Positions 6,272-11,785 of a DNA stretch of 11,785 nucleotides are shown one piece after another. The DNA lies in assembly GCA_001563885.1 (NCBI GenBank), contig LKMM01000045.1, forward strand, positions 1 to 11,785, in the 5' to 3' direction. The number at the start of each line of letters is the position of its first letter. Positions within the stretch are counted from its first letter, which is position 1. The translations under genes were made by a program, and so were the position numbers. The notes below the pieces were generated by a model that was given only the letters and a program-made list of their open reading frames with translations, ran no database searches and was not told the DNA's origin. This DNA comes from Natrialbaceae archaeon B1-Br10_E2g27 (GTDB taxonomy: Archaea > Halobacteriota > Halobacteria > Halobacteriales > Natrialbaceae).

Positions 6272-6321
6272 TGCATACAATCGCTAGGATCTTTCGCCAG
6301 CAGGCCTCTCCGTCGGGAACC

Positions 6322-6337
6322 GTTCAGAGACCTGAAC
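6322..6337 (-). terminator. Hairpin just downstream of dapD
   Basis: GTTCAG (6322-6327) and CTGAAC (6332-6337) form a 6-bp stem with a 4-nt loop, 11 bp past the dapD TAA on the minus strand. Minus-strand GGGGTTTTGC lies between the stop and the stem. The T-run precedes the stem, so it is not a bacterial-type terminator, though archaeal termination relies mostly on T-rich tracts. If real, it separates dapABD from lysA-dapE. Confidence 0.35.
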
Positions 6338-6348
6338 AGCAAAACCCC

Positions 6349-7185
6349 TTACTCCCGTAAGGCGTCTTCGCGTTCGGTCGCCTCGAGGGTTTCTTCCTCG
6401 ACGTCGGTGGCGACGACGGCCGGTTTGTACGCGCCGCCGGCAAAGAGGTCGTGGTCGCTGACGGAGGATTCGACAAAGCGGGTAAACGCCCGCCGGTTTG
6501 CGGGTAGTTCGCCGTAGACTACCTCCTCCTCGACGAGGTCGTAGACGGGGATTCGCGGGGTCAGTAAGGTGTTCTCCCCGACGATGCTGTTTTCACGAAC
6601 GACAAAGCCCGAGGTGACGCGACAGCCGGCACCGAGCGAGACGCCGTCTTCGACGATCACGGGCGCGCTCTCGACGGGTTCTAAGACACCGCCGATCAGC
6701 GTGTTCGCGCCGAGTTTGACGTTCTCGCCGATCTGGGCACACGATCCCACCGTATCACAGGAGTCAACGAGCGTCCCATCGCCGATGTGTGCGCCGATGT
6801 TGACGAAACTCGGGGACATCATGATACAGTCCGATCCGAGGTAGGCTCCACGCCGGATCGTCGTCCCGTCGGGCGTATTTCGGGTGCCTCGAGCGCCCAG
6901 ATCCTCGGTCTCGCGCAACGGCAGGACGTCGTAGTGGTCGACGCCGCCATAGCTGTAGGCCTGATTCTCTCGAAGGCCGAAATTCAGTAAGATGCCGCGT
7001 TTGACCCAGCCGTTTGCCTCCCACTCGCCGCCGCGTTTTTCGGCCGCGCGGATCTCGCCGTCTTCGAGCGCCGAAAGGAAGGCCTCGAGCGTGTCGAGAT
7101 CGTCTGCGCCAGCGCTTTCCGCATCTACGTCGCCGTTTTGTTTACGATCCCACAGCTCGTCAATGTCTGTCTCGAGCGTGCTCAT
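6349..7185 (-). CDS. dapD: Tetrahydrodipicolinate N-succinyltransferase
   Basis: This enzyme transfers succinyl from succinyl-CoA to tetrahydrodipicolinate, the committed step of the succinylase branch. The 278-aa protein has an N-terminal helical region (MSTLETDIDELWDRKQ...) and a left-handed beta-helix of hexapeptide repeats in its second half, including NIGAHIGDGTLVDSCDTVGSCAQIGENVKLGANTLIGG (split here only by turns) and DGVSLGAGCRVTSGFVVREN. The segment RNTPDGTTIRRGAYLGSDCIMMSPSFVNIGA is typical of DapD trimers. The frame stays open up to 7215, but ATG 7185 overlaps the dapB stop as ATGA, as at the dapA/dapB junction, and removes a basic N-terminus unlike the rest of the protein. Confidence 0.94.
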   Translation of the reverse strand: MSTLETDIDELWDRKQNGDVDAESAGADDLDTLEAFLSALEDGEIRAAEKRGGEWEANGWVKRGILLNFGLRENQAYSYGGVDHYDVLPLRETEDLGARGTRNTPDGTTIRRGAYLGSDCIMMSPSFVNIGAHIGDGTLVDSCDTVGSCAQIGENVKLGANTLIGGVLEPVESAPVIVEDGVSLGAGCRVTSGFVVRENSIVGENTLLTPRIPVYDLVEEEVVYGELPANRRAFTRFVESSVSDHDLFAGGAYKPAVVATDVEEETLEATEREDALRE

Positions 7186-7949
7186 TCGTCGATCACGTCG
7201 GCAAAGTCGTACCAACCTGCCTTTGCTCCTGCGATCCAGACCGCCGTGTCGACCGCGCCTGCGGCGAAGACACCCCGATCTTCCGCCCGATGAGTCAGGC
7301 GCAGTTCCTCGTGGTTGCCCGCAATGATGATCTCGTGTTCGCCCGTTACGTCGCCGGCCCGCAGGGCGTGGACACCGATTTCACCGTCCTCACGGGGATC
7401 GAAGCCCTCACGGCCGTGTTTTCGGCCCGCAAAGTCGCCGTTGGCTTCGATTTCGGAGAGGAGTCTATTTGCCGTCCCGCTTGGAGCGTCTCGTTTGGCG
7501 TTGTGATGCGTTTCGACGAGTTCGACGTCGTAGCCCGGGAGATTCGCGATGGCATCGCCGACGATATTGACGAGTGCCTGGACGCCGCGGGCGAAATTCG
7601 GCGCGAGCAAGACGGGAATATCGTCGGCCGTCGCCTCGAGCGTTTCACGTTGCTCGTCAGAAAAGCCGGTCGTTCCGGTGACGAACGCAACCTCGGCGGC
7701 CACGCAGGCTTCGGCGTACTCGAGTGCCGACTCGGGGCCAGTAAAGTCGATGACGACGTCGACGTTGTGCTCTGTGAGGAGTTCCTCGAGTTCGCCGGCT
7801 GGCTCGATCGGAACGCCTGCGACCATCTCCGAACCGGGGTCGCGGTTGACTGCGAGGGCGACCGCACAATCCTCACGGGCCTCGATCGTCTCTACGACGT
7901 TCGTCCCCATCCGACCGGTCGCGCCGGTGACGCCGATCTGTACCGTCAT
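7182..7949 (-). CDS. dapB: 4-hydroxy-tetrahydrodipicolinate reductase
   Basis: This enzyme reduces the DapA product to tetrahydrodipicolinate with NAD(P)H. The 255-aa protein is of normal length. It shows the Rossmann nucleotide loop GATGRMG (9-15), DFT (68-70), GTTGF (92-96), APNFARGV (116-123) and the catalytic/substrate signature ETHHNAKRDAPSGTA (146-160), with H148/H149 and K152. ATG 7949 overlaps the dapA TGA (ATGA), and its own TGA overlaps the dapD ATG in the same way, so the three genes are translationally coupled. Confidence 0.97.
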   Translation of the reverse strand: MTVQIGVTGATGRMGTNVVETIEAREDCAVALAVNRDPGSEMVAGVPIEPAGELEELLTEHNVDVVIDFTGPESALEYAEACVAAEVAFVTGTTGFSDEQRETLEATADDIPVLLAPNFARGVQALVNIVGDAIANLPGYDVELVETHHNAKRDAPSGTANRLLSEIEANGDFAGRKHGREGFDPREDGEIGVHALRAGDVTGEHEIIIAGNHEELRLTHRAEDRGVFAAGAVDTAVWIAGAKAGWYDFADVIDE

Positions 7950-8872
7950 CGATTACCCTCCGGCTCGAGGCTGGCGACGGTGATAGCGTCGTCTTCGAGG
8001 TCGGCAAGGACCGCCTCGAGATCATCGCGATGCTCCTCGGCGAGGCGAGTCAGTGGCGAGCGAAGGCGAGCAGGGCCGTAGCCGCGGATCTGCATTGCTT
8101 CTTTGACCGGAATCGGGTTGGTCTCGACGAACAGTTCACGACAGAGCGGTCCAAGTTCGTGATGCAGGTCTCGAGCGTGGTCGTAGTGACCATCGAGTGC
8201 GGCTCCAACCATCGCGCAGGTGCGTTCGGGTTCGATGTTTGCGACGACGCTGATGGTGCCCGTCCCGCCAACCGAGATGACTGGGAGCGTAAGCGCATCG
8301 TCACCCGAGAGGACCGCAAACTCCTCCTCGCTGGTCCGTTCGACGACTTCGCTGATCTGGCCGAGGTCGCCGCTTGCAGCCTTGTAGCCGACGATATTCT
8401 CGTGGGCAGCGAGTTCGCCGGCCGTCTCGGGCTCGATGTTCTGGCCCGTCCGCGAGGGGACGTTGTAGACGATCTGTGGCACGTCGACGGCGTCTGCGAT
8501 CGCACGGTAGTGCTCTATGAAGCCACGCTGTTCGGGCTTGTTGTAGTACGGTGAGATCAGGAGCAAGCCGTCGGCACCGGCCTCAGCCGCACGCTCTGAG
8601 AGCTCGAGTGCTTCGCGGGTGTTGTTCGATCCCGTCCCGGCGATAACGGGCACGTCGTTGACGGCCTCGATGACGGCCTCGACGACCTGGACGTGTTCGT
8701 CGTGGGTCAGGGTTGCGGACTCGCCGGTCGAGCCGACGGGGACGAGCCCGTCGACGCCTGCGGCCTCGAGTCGCTGGGCATCATGCTGGAGCGTTTCAAA
8801 GTCGATTCGTTCGTCGTCGTCGAAGGGCGTACACATTGCGGGAAAGACGCCCGAGAGGTCGAGTTGGGTCAT
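7946..8872 (-). CDS. dapA: 4-hydroxy-tetrahydrodipicolinate synthase
   Basis: This is a class I aldolase that condenses pyruvate with aspartate semialdehyde, the first step specific to lysine. The 308-aa TIM-barrel protein carries GSTGES (47-52), YNVPSRTG (136-143, with the proton-relay Tyr136 and the carboxylate-binding Arg141) and the Schiff-base Lys164 in GYKAASGD. NPIPVK near residue 258 is also typical. It is the first gene of the dapABD unit. The family includes other pyruvate aldolases (KDG aldolase, N-acetylneuraminate lyase), but GSTGES plus the dapB/dapD neighbours make the call firm. No signs of degradation are seen. Confidence 0.96.
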   Translation of the reverse strand: MTQLDLSGVFPAMCTPFDDDERIDFETLQHDAQRLEAAGVDGLVPVGSTGESATLTHDEHVQVVEAVIEAVNDVPVIAGTGSNNTREALELSERAAEAGADGLLLISPYYNKPEQRGFIEHYRAIADAVDVPQIVYNVPSRTGQNIEPETAGELAAHENIVGYKAASGDLGQISEVVERTSEEEFAVLSGDDALTLPVISVGGTGTISVVANIEPERTCAMVGAALDGHYDHARDLHHELGPLCRELFVETNPIPVKEAMQIRGYGPARLRSPLTRLAEEHRDDLEAVLADLEDDAITVASLEPEGNR

Positions 8873-8938
8873 GGTGGGTTCTGTATGGTTGTGGGTGGTT
8901 TGCCGTCGCGGCTGTTGGTCAGTGATGGAAGCGACCGC

Positions 8939-8950
8939 CGAGTAATCATC
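8939..8950 (-). promoter_or_regulatory. Possible TATA-like element of dapABD
   Basis: Minus-strand GATGATTACTCG is the most AT-rich string upstream of dapA and would start transcription near 8915, giving a leader of about 40 nt that is pyrimidine/A-rich and has no Shine-Dalgarno sequence. The match to a TATA box is weak. Confidence 0.25.
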
Positions 8951-9014
8951 GATCGAACTGTGTGCGCCGAATCGCGCCCGGGACGGGGTGTCACTCCCGC
9001 CGCGAGCACAGGTC

Positions 9015-9197
9015 TCAGCGTTTGCGTTTCGAAAAACGAGCGGCCGCGTCGCTGCCTACGAACGTGATAGTCCGAAACGCGACGCGGATCATACTGGATA
9101 CAGCGAGCCGACGGAACTTATTGATTGTGACTTCCGTCCAACGATAGATTCGTTCGGGGCCTGAGGTCGTTTTGAGAGGTTGCGACTCGTTTGTCAC
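9015..9197 (-). CDS. Possible small basic protein
   Basis: This 60-codon frame starts at GTG 9197 (MTNESQPLKTTSGPERIYRW...) and ends in a strongly basic tail (AAARFSKRKR). I recognise no family. In favour, a palindromic TTTTAAAA sits about 31 bp upstream of the GTG, roughly where a leaderless promoter would be, and the frame points toward dapA 142 bp further on. Against it, the GC bias at third positions is weak and no domain is visible. It is the only gene candidate in the stretch 8873-9330. Confidence 0.3.
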   Translation of the reverse strand: MTNESQPLKTTSGPERIYRWTEVTINKFRRLAVSSMIRVAFRTITFVGSDAAARFSKRKR

Positions 9198-9224
9198 CGG
9201 GTTGCCGGCCTAAACAGTCAAAAG

Positions 9225-9232
9225 TTTTAAAA
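9225..9232. promoter_or_regulatory. Palindromic TATA-like box TTTTAAAA
   Basis: This symmetric AT box lies in the spacer between the dap cluster and htpX. It could serve as a TATA box in both directions: leftward for the small ORF starting at 9197, and rightward with a start near 9256, upstream of htpX. Confidence 0.4.
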
Positions 9233-9301
9233 TTAGCCACTGGTCGATCTATGTTGATTAATTTTGACATTCCGGGCGCGTCTTGTGTTTTGGATCGGCG
9301 G

Positions 9302-9309
9302 ATTTTAAC
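9302..9309 (+). promoter_or_regulatory. TATA-like box of htpX
   Basis: ATTTTAAC is centred about 26 bp before ATG 9331, the right distance for a leaderless archaeal transcript that begins at that ATG. Confidence 0.5.
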
Positions 9310-9330
9310 GGTTCGACGACTAACTACTGG

Positions 9331-10173
9331 ATGCACATGAATAACATCGGCTTACAACTGCGGATGGCAGTCGTTGGGACCATCCTGTTTGGCCTCTATC
9401 TGGCCACGGCGCTGTTTTTTTCGGCGCTGTTCGGAGTCAGCCTGATCCTGGTGTTGATCCCCAGTATCGTGCTGTTACCCGCGTTTCAGTACAAACTGGG
9501 CAAGTGGATGGCGATCAGAAGCGCCGGCGCAGAGGACATGCCCGAAGACGACCCGCGATTTCGCAAGGTCCACCAGATGACCGACTCGCTGTGCCGGGAC
9601 ATGAACATGCAAAAGCCCCGGTTGATGGTCGCCGACATGGGCGTCCCCAACGCCTTCGCGACCGGCCGCAAGGGTGCTGGCATCGTCGTCGTCTCAACCG
9701 AACTCATGCAGATTTTAGACGACGACGAACTCGAGGGCGTCATCGCCCACGAACTGGCCCACCTGAGCAACCGTGATACGGTCATGATGGTACTTGGCCA
9801 GTCAATCGCGACTGTCGTGGGCTATGCCGCGTTCTTCGCCGTCCAGATGCTCGGCGAAGACAACCCCGGCAGTTTCGTCATTGCGTGGATTGCCTCGATC
9901 ATCGCGAACATGCTCGTGATGATCCTCCTGATGGCCATCTCACGATATCGTGAGTACGTCGCCGACGACACCGCCCGCCAGTACATCGGCAGCGGTGATC
10001 CTCTCGCTCGAGCGCTCGAGAAGATTTCACGCGGTGCCGAGGGACGTGAATCCCGAATCGACGACAGCGGGGTTAACGCGATGTGTATCTTCAACGGCGA
10101 CCGAAGCCTCATACAGCAGATCTTTGCGACCCATCCACCGACCGAAAAGCGTATCCAGGCACTGCGAAGCTAA
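9331..10173 (+). CDS. htpX: HtpX-type membrane zinc metalloprotease (M48)
   Basis: This integral membrane zinc endopeptidase degrades damaged or misfolded membrane proteins. The 280-aa protein has two N-terminal membrane segments (about 7-28 and 31-50), then a cytoplasmic catalytic domain with HELAH (140-144; zinc His140/His144, catalytic Glu141) and the third zinc ligand Glu208 in SRYREYVADDTA. Two more hydrophobic segments lie between them (about 155-172 and 182-203). FATGRKGAGIVVVSTELMQIL and the C-terminal FATHPPTEKRIQALR are typical of HtpX. Length is normal. ATG 9331 is chosen because of the TATA-like box 26 bp upstream; ATG 9337 (MNNIG) is an almost equal alternative. It is a single-gene unit, ending 127 bp before the next gene. 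Confidence 0.95.
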   Translation: MHMNNIGLQLRMAVVGTILFGLYLATALFFSALFGVSLILVLIPSIVLLPAFQYKLGKWMAIRSAGAEDMPEDDPRFRKVHQMTDSLCRDMNMQKPRLMVADMGVPNAFATGRKGAGIVVVSTELMQILDDDELEGVIAHELAHLSNRDTVMMVLGQSIATVVGYAAFFAVQMLGEDNPGSFVIAWIASIIANMLVMILLMAISRYREYVADDTARQYIGSGDPLARALEKISRGAEGRESRIDDSGVNAMCIFNGDRSLIQQIFATHPPTEKRIQALRS

Positions 10174-10253
10174 TCCCGACCGAATAGTCAGCCGCCGATC
10201 CCTTTCTGTCAGGCCGATCGCCCGAGACGCTGGCTGATATCCACCAGCTCCGA

Positions 10254-10274
10254 CGACCAAACGGGTCGGTTTTT
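10254..10274 (+). terminator. Hairpin plus T-run after htpX
   Basis: CGACC (10254-10258) and GGTCG (10264-10268) form a 5-bp stem with loop AAACG, followed at once by five T residues (10270-10274). It is about 80 bp past the htpX stop. The same T-run forms the TATA-like box of the next gene, so htpX termination and NYN-gene initiation signals overlap. Confidence 0.45.
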
Positions 10275-10276
10275 AG
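10270..10276 (+). promoter_or_regulatory. TATA-like box of the NYN gene
   Basis: TTTTTAG is centred about 28 bp before the GTG at 10301, as expected for a leaderless transcript. This supports GTG 10301 as the start. Confidence 0.5.
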
Positions 10277-10300
10277 TGCGGTCTCGTCTTTGCATAGAAC

Positions 10301-10798
10301 GTGACCGAAATTCATCCCGGCCAACGCGTCGCCGTATTGGTCGACGCACAGAACCTCTATCATACCGCACAGAGCATTTATAGCCGAAATATCGACTACT
10401 CATCGCTCCTCGAGAAGGCCGTCCAGGATCGCCAGTTAACACGAGCGATTTCCTACGTCATCCGGGCTGATTCTCCCGAAGAGGAGAGCTTTTTCGAGGC
10501 GTTAGTCGATATCGGCTTCGAGACGAAGATCAAAGACATCAAGCGATTTTCCGACGGGACAAAAAAGGCAGACTGGGACGTCGGTATGAGCCTTGACGCG
10601 GTGACGCTTGCAAACCACGTCGATACGATCGTCCTCTGTACGGGTGATGGTGATTTCTCTCGGCTCTGTTCGCATCTCCGCCACGAGGGCGTCCGTGTCG
10701 AAGTGATGTGTTTCGAATCCTCAACTGCCGACGAACTCATCGAGGCGGCTGATGCCTTTCTCGATTTAAGCGAACGCCACGAAACCTTCTTGCTCTGA
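10301..10798 (+). CDS. NYN-domain (LabA/PIN-like) putative ribonuclease
   Basis: This 165-aa protein consists almost wholly of a NYN domain, a PIN-like fold shared by LabA/DUF88 proteins and presumed to cleave RNA with a metal ion. The expected acidic residues are visible: D15 in VLVDAQNLY, D91/D93 and D99 in KADWDVGMSLDA, and D116/D118 in LCTGDGDFSRL. No extra RNA-binding domain (such as OST-HTH/LOTUS) is attached. GTG 10301 is used as the start because it begins just before the first strand and has a TATA-like box 28 bp upstream. It stands alone, converging on the small membrane gene with a 4-bp gap. The RNA substrate is unknown and nuclease activity is inferred from the family. Confidence 0.9.
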   Translation: MTEIHPGQRVAVLVDAQNLYHTAQSIYSRNIDYSSLLEKAVQDRQLTRAISYVIRADSPEEESFFEALVDIGFETKIKDIKRFSDGTKKADWDVGMSLDAVTLANHVDTIVLCTGDGDFSRLCSHLRHEGVRVEVMCFESSTADELIEAADAFLDLSERHETFLL

Positions 10799-10802
10799 TC
10801 GC

Positions 10803-10976
10803 TTAGGAAACCTGTGCCTCTCGAGCGACGGTCCGAAACAGGACGCCCGCACCCACGAGCAACGCAATCGCCGTCAACAGGGAGTGAACCGCGGGATCGA
10901 GTCCGGAGGGACCGACGAACGTTACTCCACTGACCGCAAGCAGTCCGAGTCCGATCACGATCTGCATCAGATCCAT
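10803..10976 (-). CDS. Small two-helix membrane protein
   Basis: This 57-aa protein has two hydrophobic segments (about 5-21 and 32-48) joined by a short GPSGLDPAVH turn and a charged tail (RTVAREAQVS). I do not recognise a family; similar small hydrophobic proteins are common and unnamed in haloarchaea. The open frame extends upstream to 11033, but ATG 10976 lies 27 bp from a clear TATA box (minus-strand TTATAT, 11001-11006) and begins just before the first helix. The longer version would add a polar stretch that overlaps the promoter. The stop lies 4 bp from the stop of the convergent NYN gene. Confidence 0.7.
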   Translation of the reverse strand: MDLMQIVIGLGLLAVSGVTFVGPSGLDPAVHSLLTAIALLVGAGVLFRTVAREAQVS

Positions 10977-10981
10977 TATGC

Positions 10982-10997
10982 GTGGGTTTTCACCCAC
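10982..10997. repeat. Dyad GTGGGT-N4-ACCCAC between TATA box and start of the small membrane gene
   Basis: A 6-bp perfect inverted repeat with a TTTC spacer lies exactly between the TATA box (11001-11006) and ATG 10976. A protein bound here would block transcription initiation, so it could be an operator. A leaderless transcript would begin near its left edge, so a role as an RNA hairpin is less likely. Confidence 0.4.
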
Positions 10998-11000
10998 CGT

Positions 11001-11006
11001 ATATAA
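11001..11006 (-). promoter_or_regulatory. TATA box of the small membrane gene
   Basis: Minus-strand TTATAT within TTATATAC is the best TATA match in the window. Its centre is about 27 bp from ATG 10976 and so fixes that start. Confidence 0.6.
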
Positions 11007-11123
11007 CCGCCCTGATAGATTGTTCCAGCTCATTGGATAGAGAAATAACGTTCGCCTGTGGGTCGGCGCTGGTCGAGAAACCAGGTCGAAGCGCTTTCCA
11101 CCGCTCAGATCGAACCTCGTTCA

Positions 11124-11612
11124 ATGAGCGAGTCAGCCGATGGGAACGCGGATCTACAGAGCCTGCGGACGATTGCAGCGTATCAGTTCGGTGGCGGGGC
11201 TGGGGAGGCGCTGTTCCCACCTACGGAATCGCTGTCGATCAAGCGGACGACATCCGGGCGACCACAGCAGGTCCACGCCGAGACGGGTCGAATCGTCTCT
11301 TTTGGCATCGACGGTCGGTTTACACTTGGAATCGAAGGTGGTCGCCGACTCACGACGGCGCTTGCACACCCTGCCTATCGGGTGGTCGTCGACGACGAAA
11401 GTGAACCGTTCGTCCGCGAGGGCAAAAACGTCTTTTCGAAGTTCGTCCTCGAGGCTGGCGAGGAGATTCGGCCGGGCGATGAGGTGTTGGTCGTCCACGA
11501 ACGCGGCGAACTCCTCGCCGTTGGCCGTGCAGAACTCGACGGGGCGGCGATCGGTGATTTCGAGACCGGAATGGCCGTCTCGGTTCGGGAGGGTGTACCG
11601 ATCGACACGTGA
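11124..11612 (+). CDS. PUA-domain RNA-binding protein
   Basis: This 162-aa protein has a C-terminal PUA domain (about 85-160: YRVVVDDESEPFVREGKNVFSKFVLEAGE..IRPGDEVLVVHERGELLAVGRAEL). The PUA fold is found in archaeosine transglycosylases, pseudouridine synthases and other RNA-modifying enzymes. The N-terminal part (1-80) is a small mixed domain of the kind that precedes PUA in stand-alone archaeal PUA proteins, and no catalytic motif is seen. It probably binds RNA or helps in tRNA/rRNA modification. The frame is open from 11058, but ATG 11124 (MSESADGNADLQSLRT) gives an acidic haloarchaeal N-terminus. It lies 76 bp upstream of the NAC gene on the same strand; I recall this pairing from other haloarchaea, but have not checked it. 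Confidence 0.85.
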   Translation: MSESADGNADLQSLRTIAAYQFGGGAGEALFPPTESLSIKRTTSGRPQQVHAETGRIVSFGIDGRFTLGIEGGRRLTTALAHPAYRVVVDDESEPFVREGKNVFSKFVLEAGEEIRPGDEVLVVHERGELLAVGRAELDGAAIGDFETGMAVSVREGVPIDT

Positions 11613-11654
11613 GACACCTGCGTACAACCTGTCATCTACTCCGACGGGAACGAC

Positions 11655-11664
11655 AAACTAAAAG
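11655..11664 (+). promoter_or_regulatory. TATA-like box of the NAC gene
   Basis: AAACTAAAAG is centred about 29 bp before ATG 11689, compatible with a leaderless transcript separate from the PUA gene. Confidence 0.45.
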
Positions 11665-11688
11665 GTCGCCCGTGCCGACTTCTCGCCT

Positions 11689-11785
11689 ATGTTTGGAGGA
11701 GGCGGCGGACTCAACCCGCGCAAGATGGAACAGATGATGAAACAGATGGGTATCGATGTCGAAGATATCGAAGCTGAGGAGGTCA
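11689..11785 (+). CDS. nac: Nascent polypeptide-associated complex (NAC) protein, 5' part
   Basis: The window ends after 32 codons. The visible start MFGGGGGLNPRKMEQMMKQM followed by GIDVEDIEAEEV is the characteristic N-terminus of archaeal NAC, a homodimeric ribosome-associated chaperone homologous to eukaryotic alpha-NAC. The Met/Lys-rich helix and the Gly-rich opening are highly typical. The NAC and UBA domains lie beyond the window. The TATA-like box at 11655-11664 suggests its own promoter. Confidence 0.93.
   Translation, partial: MFGGGGGLNPRKMEQMMKQMGIDVEDIEAEEV

Noticed and set aside
7014..8081. Long plus-strand open frame across dapD, dapB and dapA
   Set aside because: It lies antisense to three well-supported genes, shows no domain and is the usual mirror frame of GC-rich coding sequence.

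Overview
The window looks like a stretch of a haloarchaeal chromosome, probably from the Natrialbales side of the class, though the genus is a guess. The reasons are high GC with strongly GC-biased third positions in the main genes, very acidic proteins, many CTC-GAG codon pairs, AT-rich TATA-like boxes about 27 bp upstream of start codons with almost no leader, and families typical of haloarchaea (DUF7344 wHTH, archaeal NAC, PUA protein, NYN protein). I see no rRNA, tRNA, CRISPR array or complete insertion sequence.

Layout, left to right. 121-1254 (+) is a Get3/ArsA ATPase, followed by a 16-bp perfect inverted repeat. 1370-1663 is an AT-richer island with a small ribbon-helix-helix-like protein (minus strand). 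Two pairs of the 9-bp palindrome TTACNGTAA bracket it, with the same 21-bp spacing inside each pair. 1695-2843 (-) is a multi-pass membrane protein of unknown function with a visible internal duplication, possibly coupled to a small upstream ORF. 3129-8872 (-) is the lysine biosynthesis cluster, in transcription order dapA-dapB-dapD, then a roughly 0.9-kb interruption, then lysA-dapE. The interruption holds a DUF7344 winged-helix protein and the relic of a VapBC toxin-antitoxin pair. 9331-10173 (+) is the membrane protease HtpX. 10301-10798 (+) is a NYN-domain nuclease-like protein, facing a 57-aa two-helix membrane protein (-) across a 4-bp gap. 11124-11612 (+) is a PUA-domain protein, and 11689 to the window end is the start of the nascent polypeptide-associated complex (NAC) protein.

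How the genes work together. dapA, dapB and dapD overlap by ATGA junctions, and lysA and dapE share one base. Together they cover condensation, reduction, N-succinylation, desuccinylation and final decarboxylation of the succinylase DAP route to lysine. The aminotransferase (DapC) and epimerase (DapF) are not in the window. Get3, HtpX and NAC all belong to protein targeting or quality control, but they are in separate transcription units and the proximity may be chance.

The most notable unexplained structure is the TTACNGTAA double-pair around the small RHH gene at 1370-1663, which could be an autoregulatory operator system or the ends of a small mobile cassette. Next are the internally duplicated membrane protein and the broken toxin-antitoxin pair inside the lysine cluster. 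Functional calls rest on motifs read by eye. No database search was possible.
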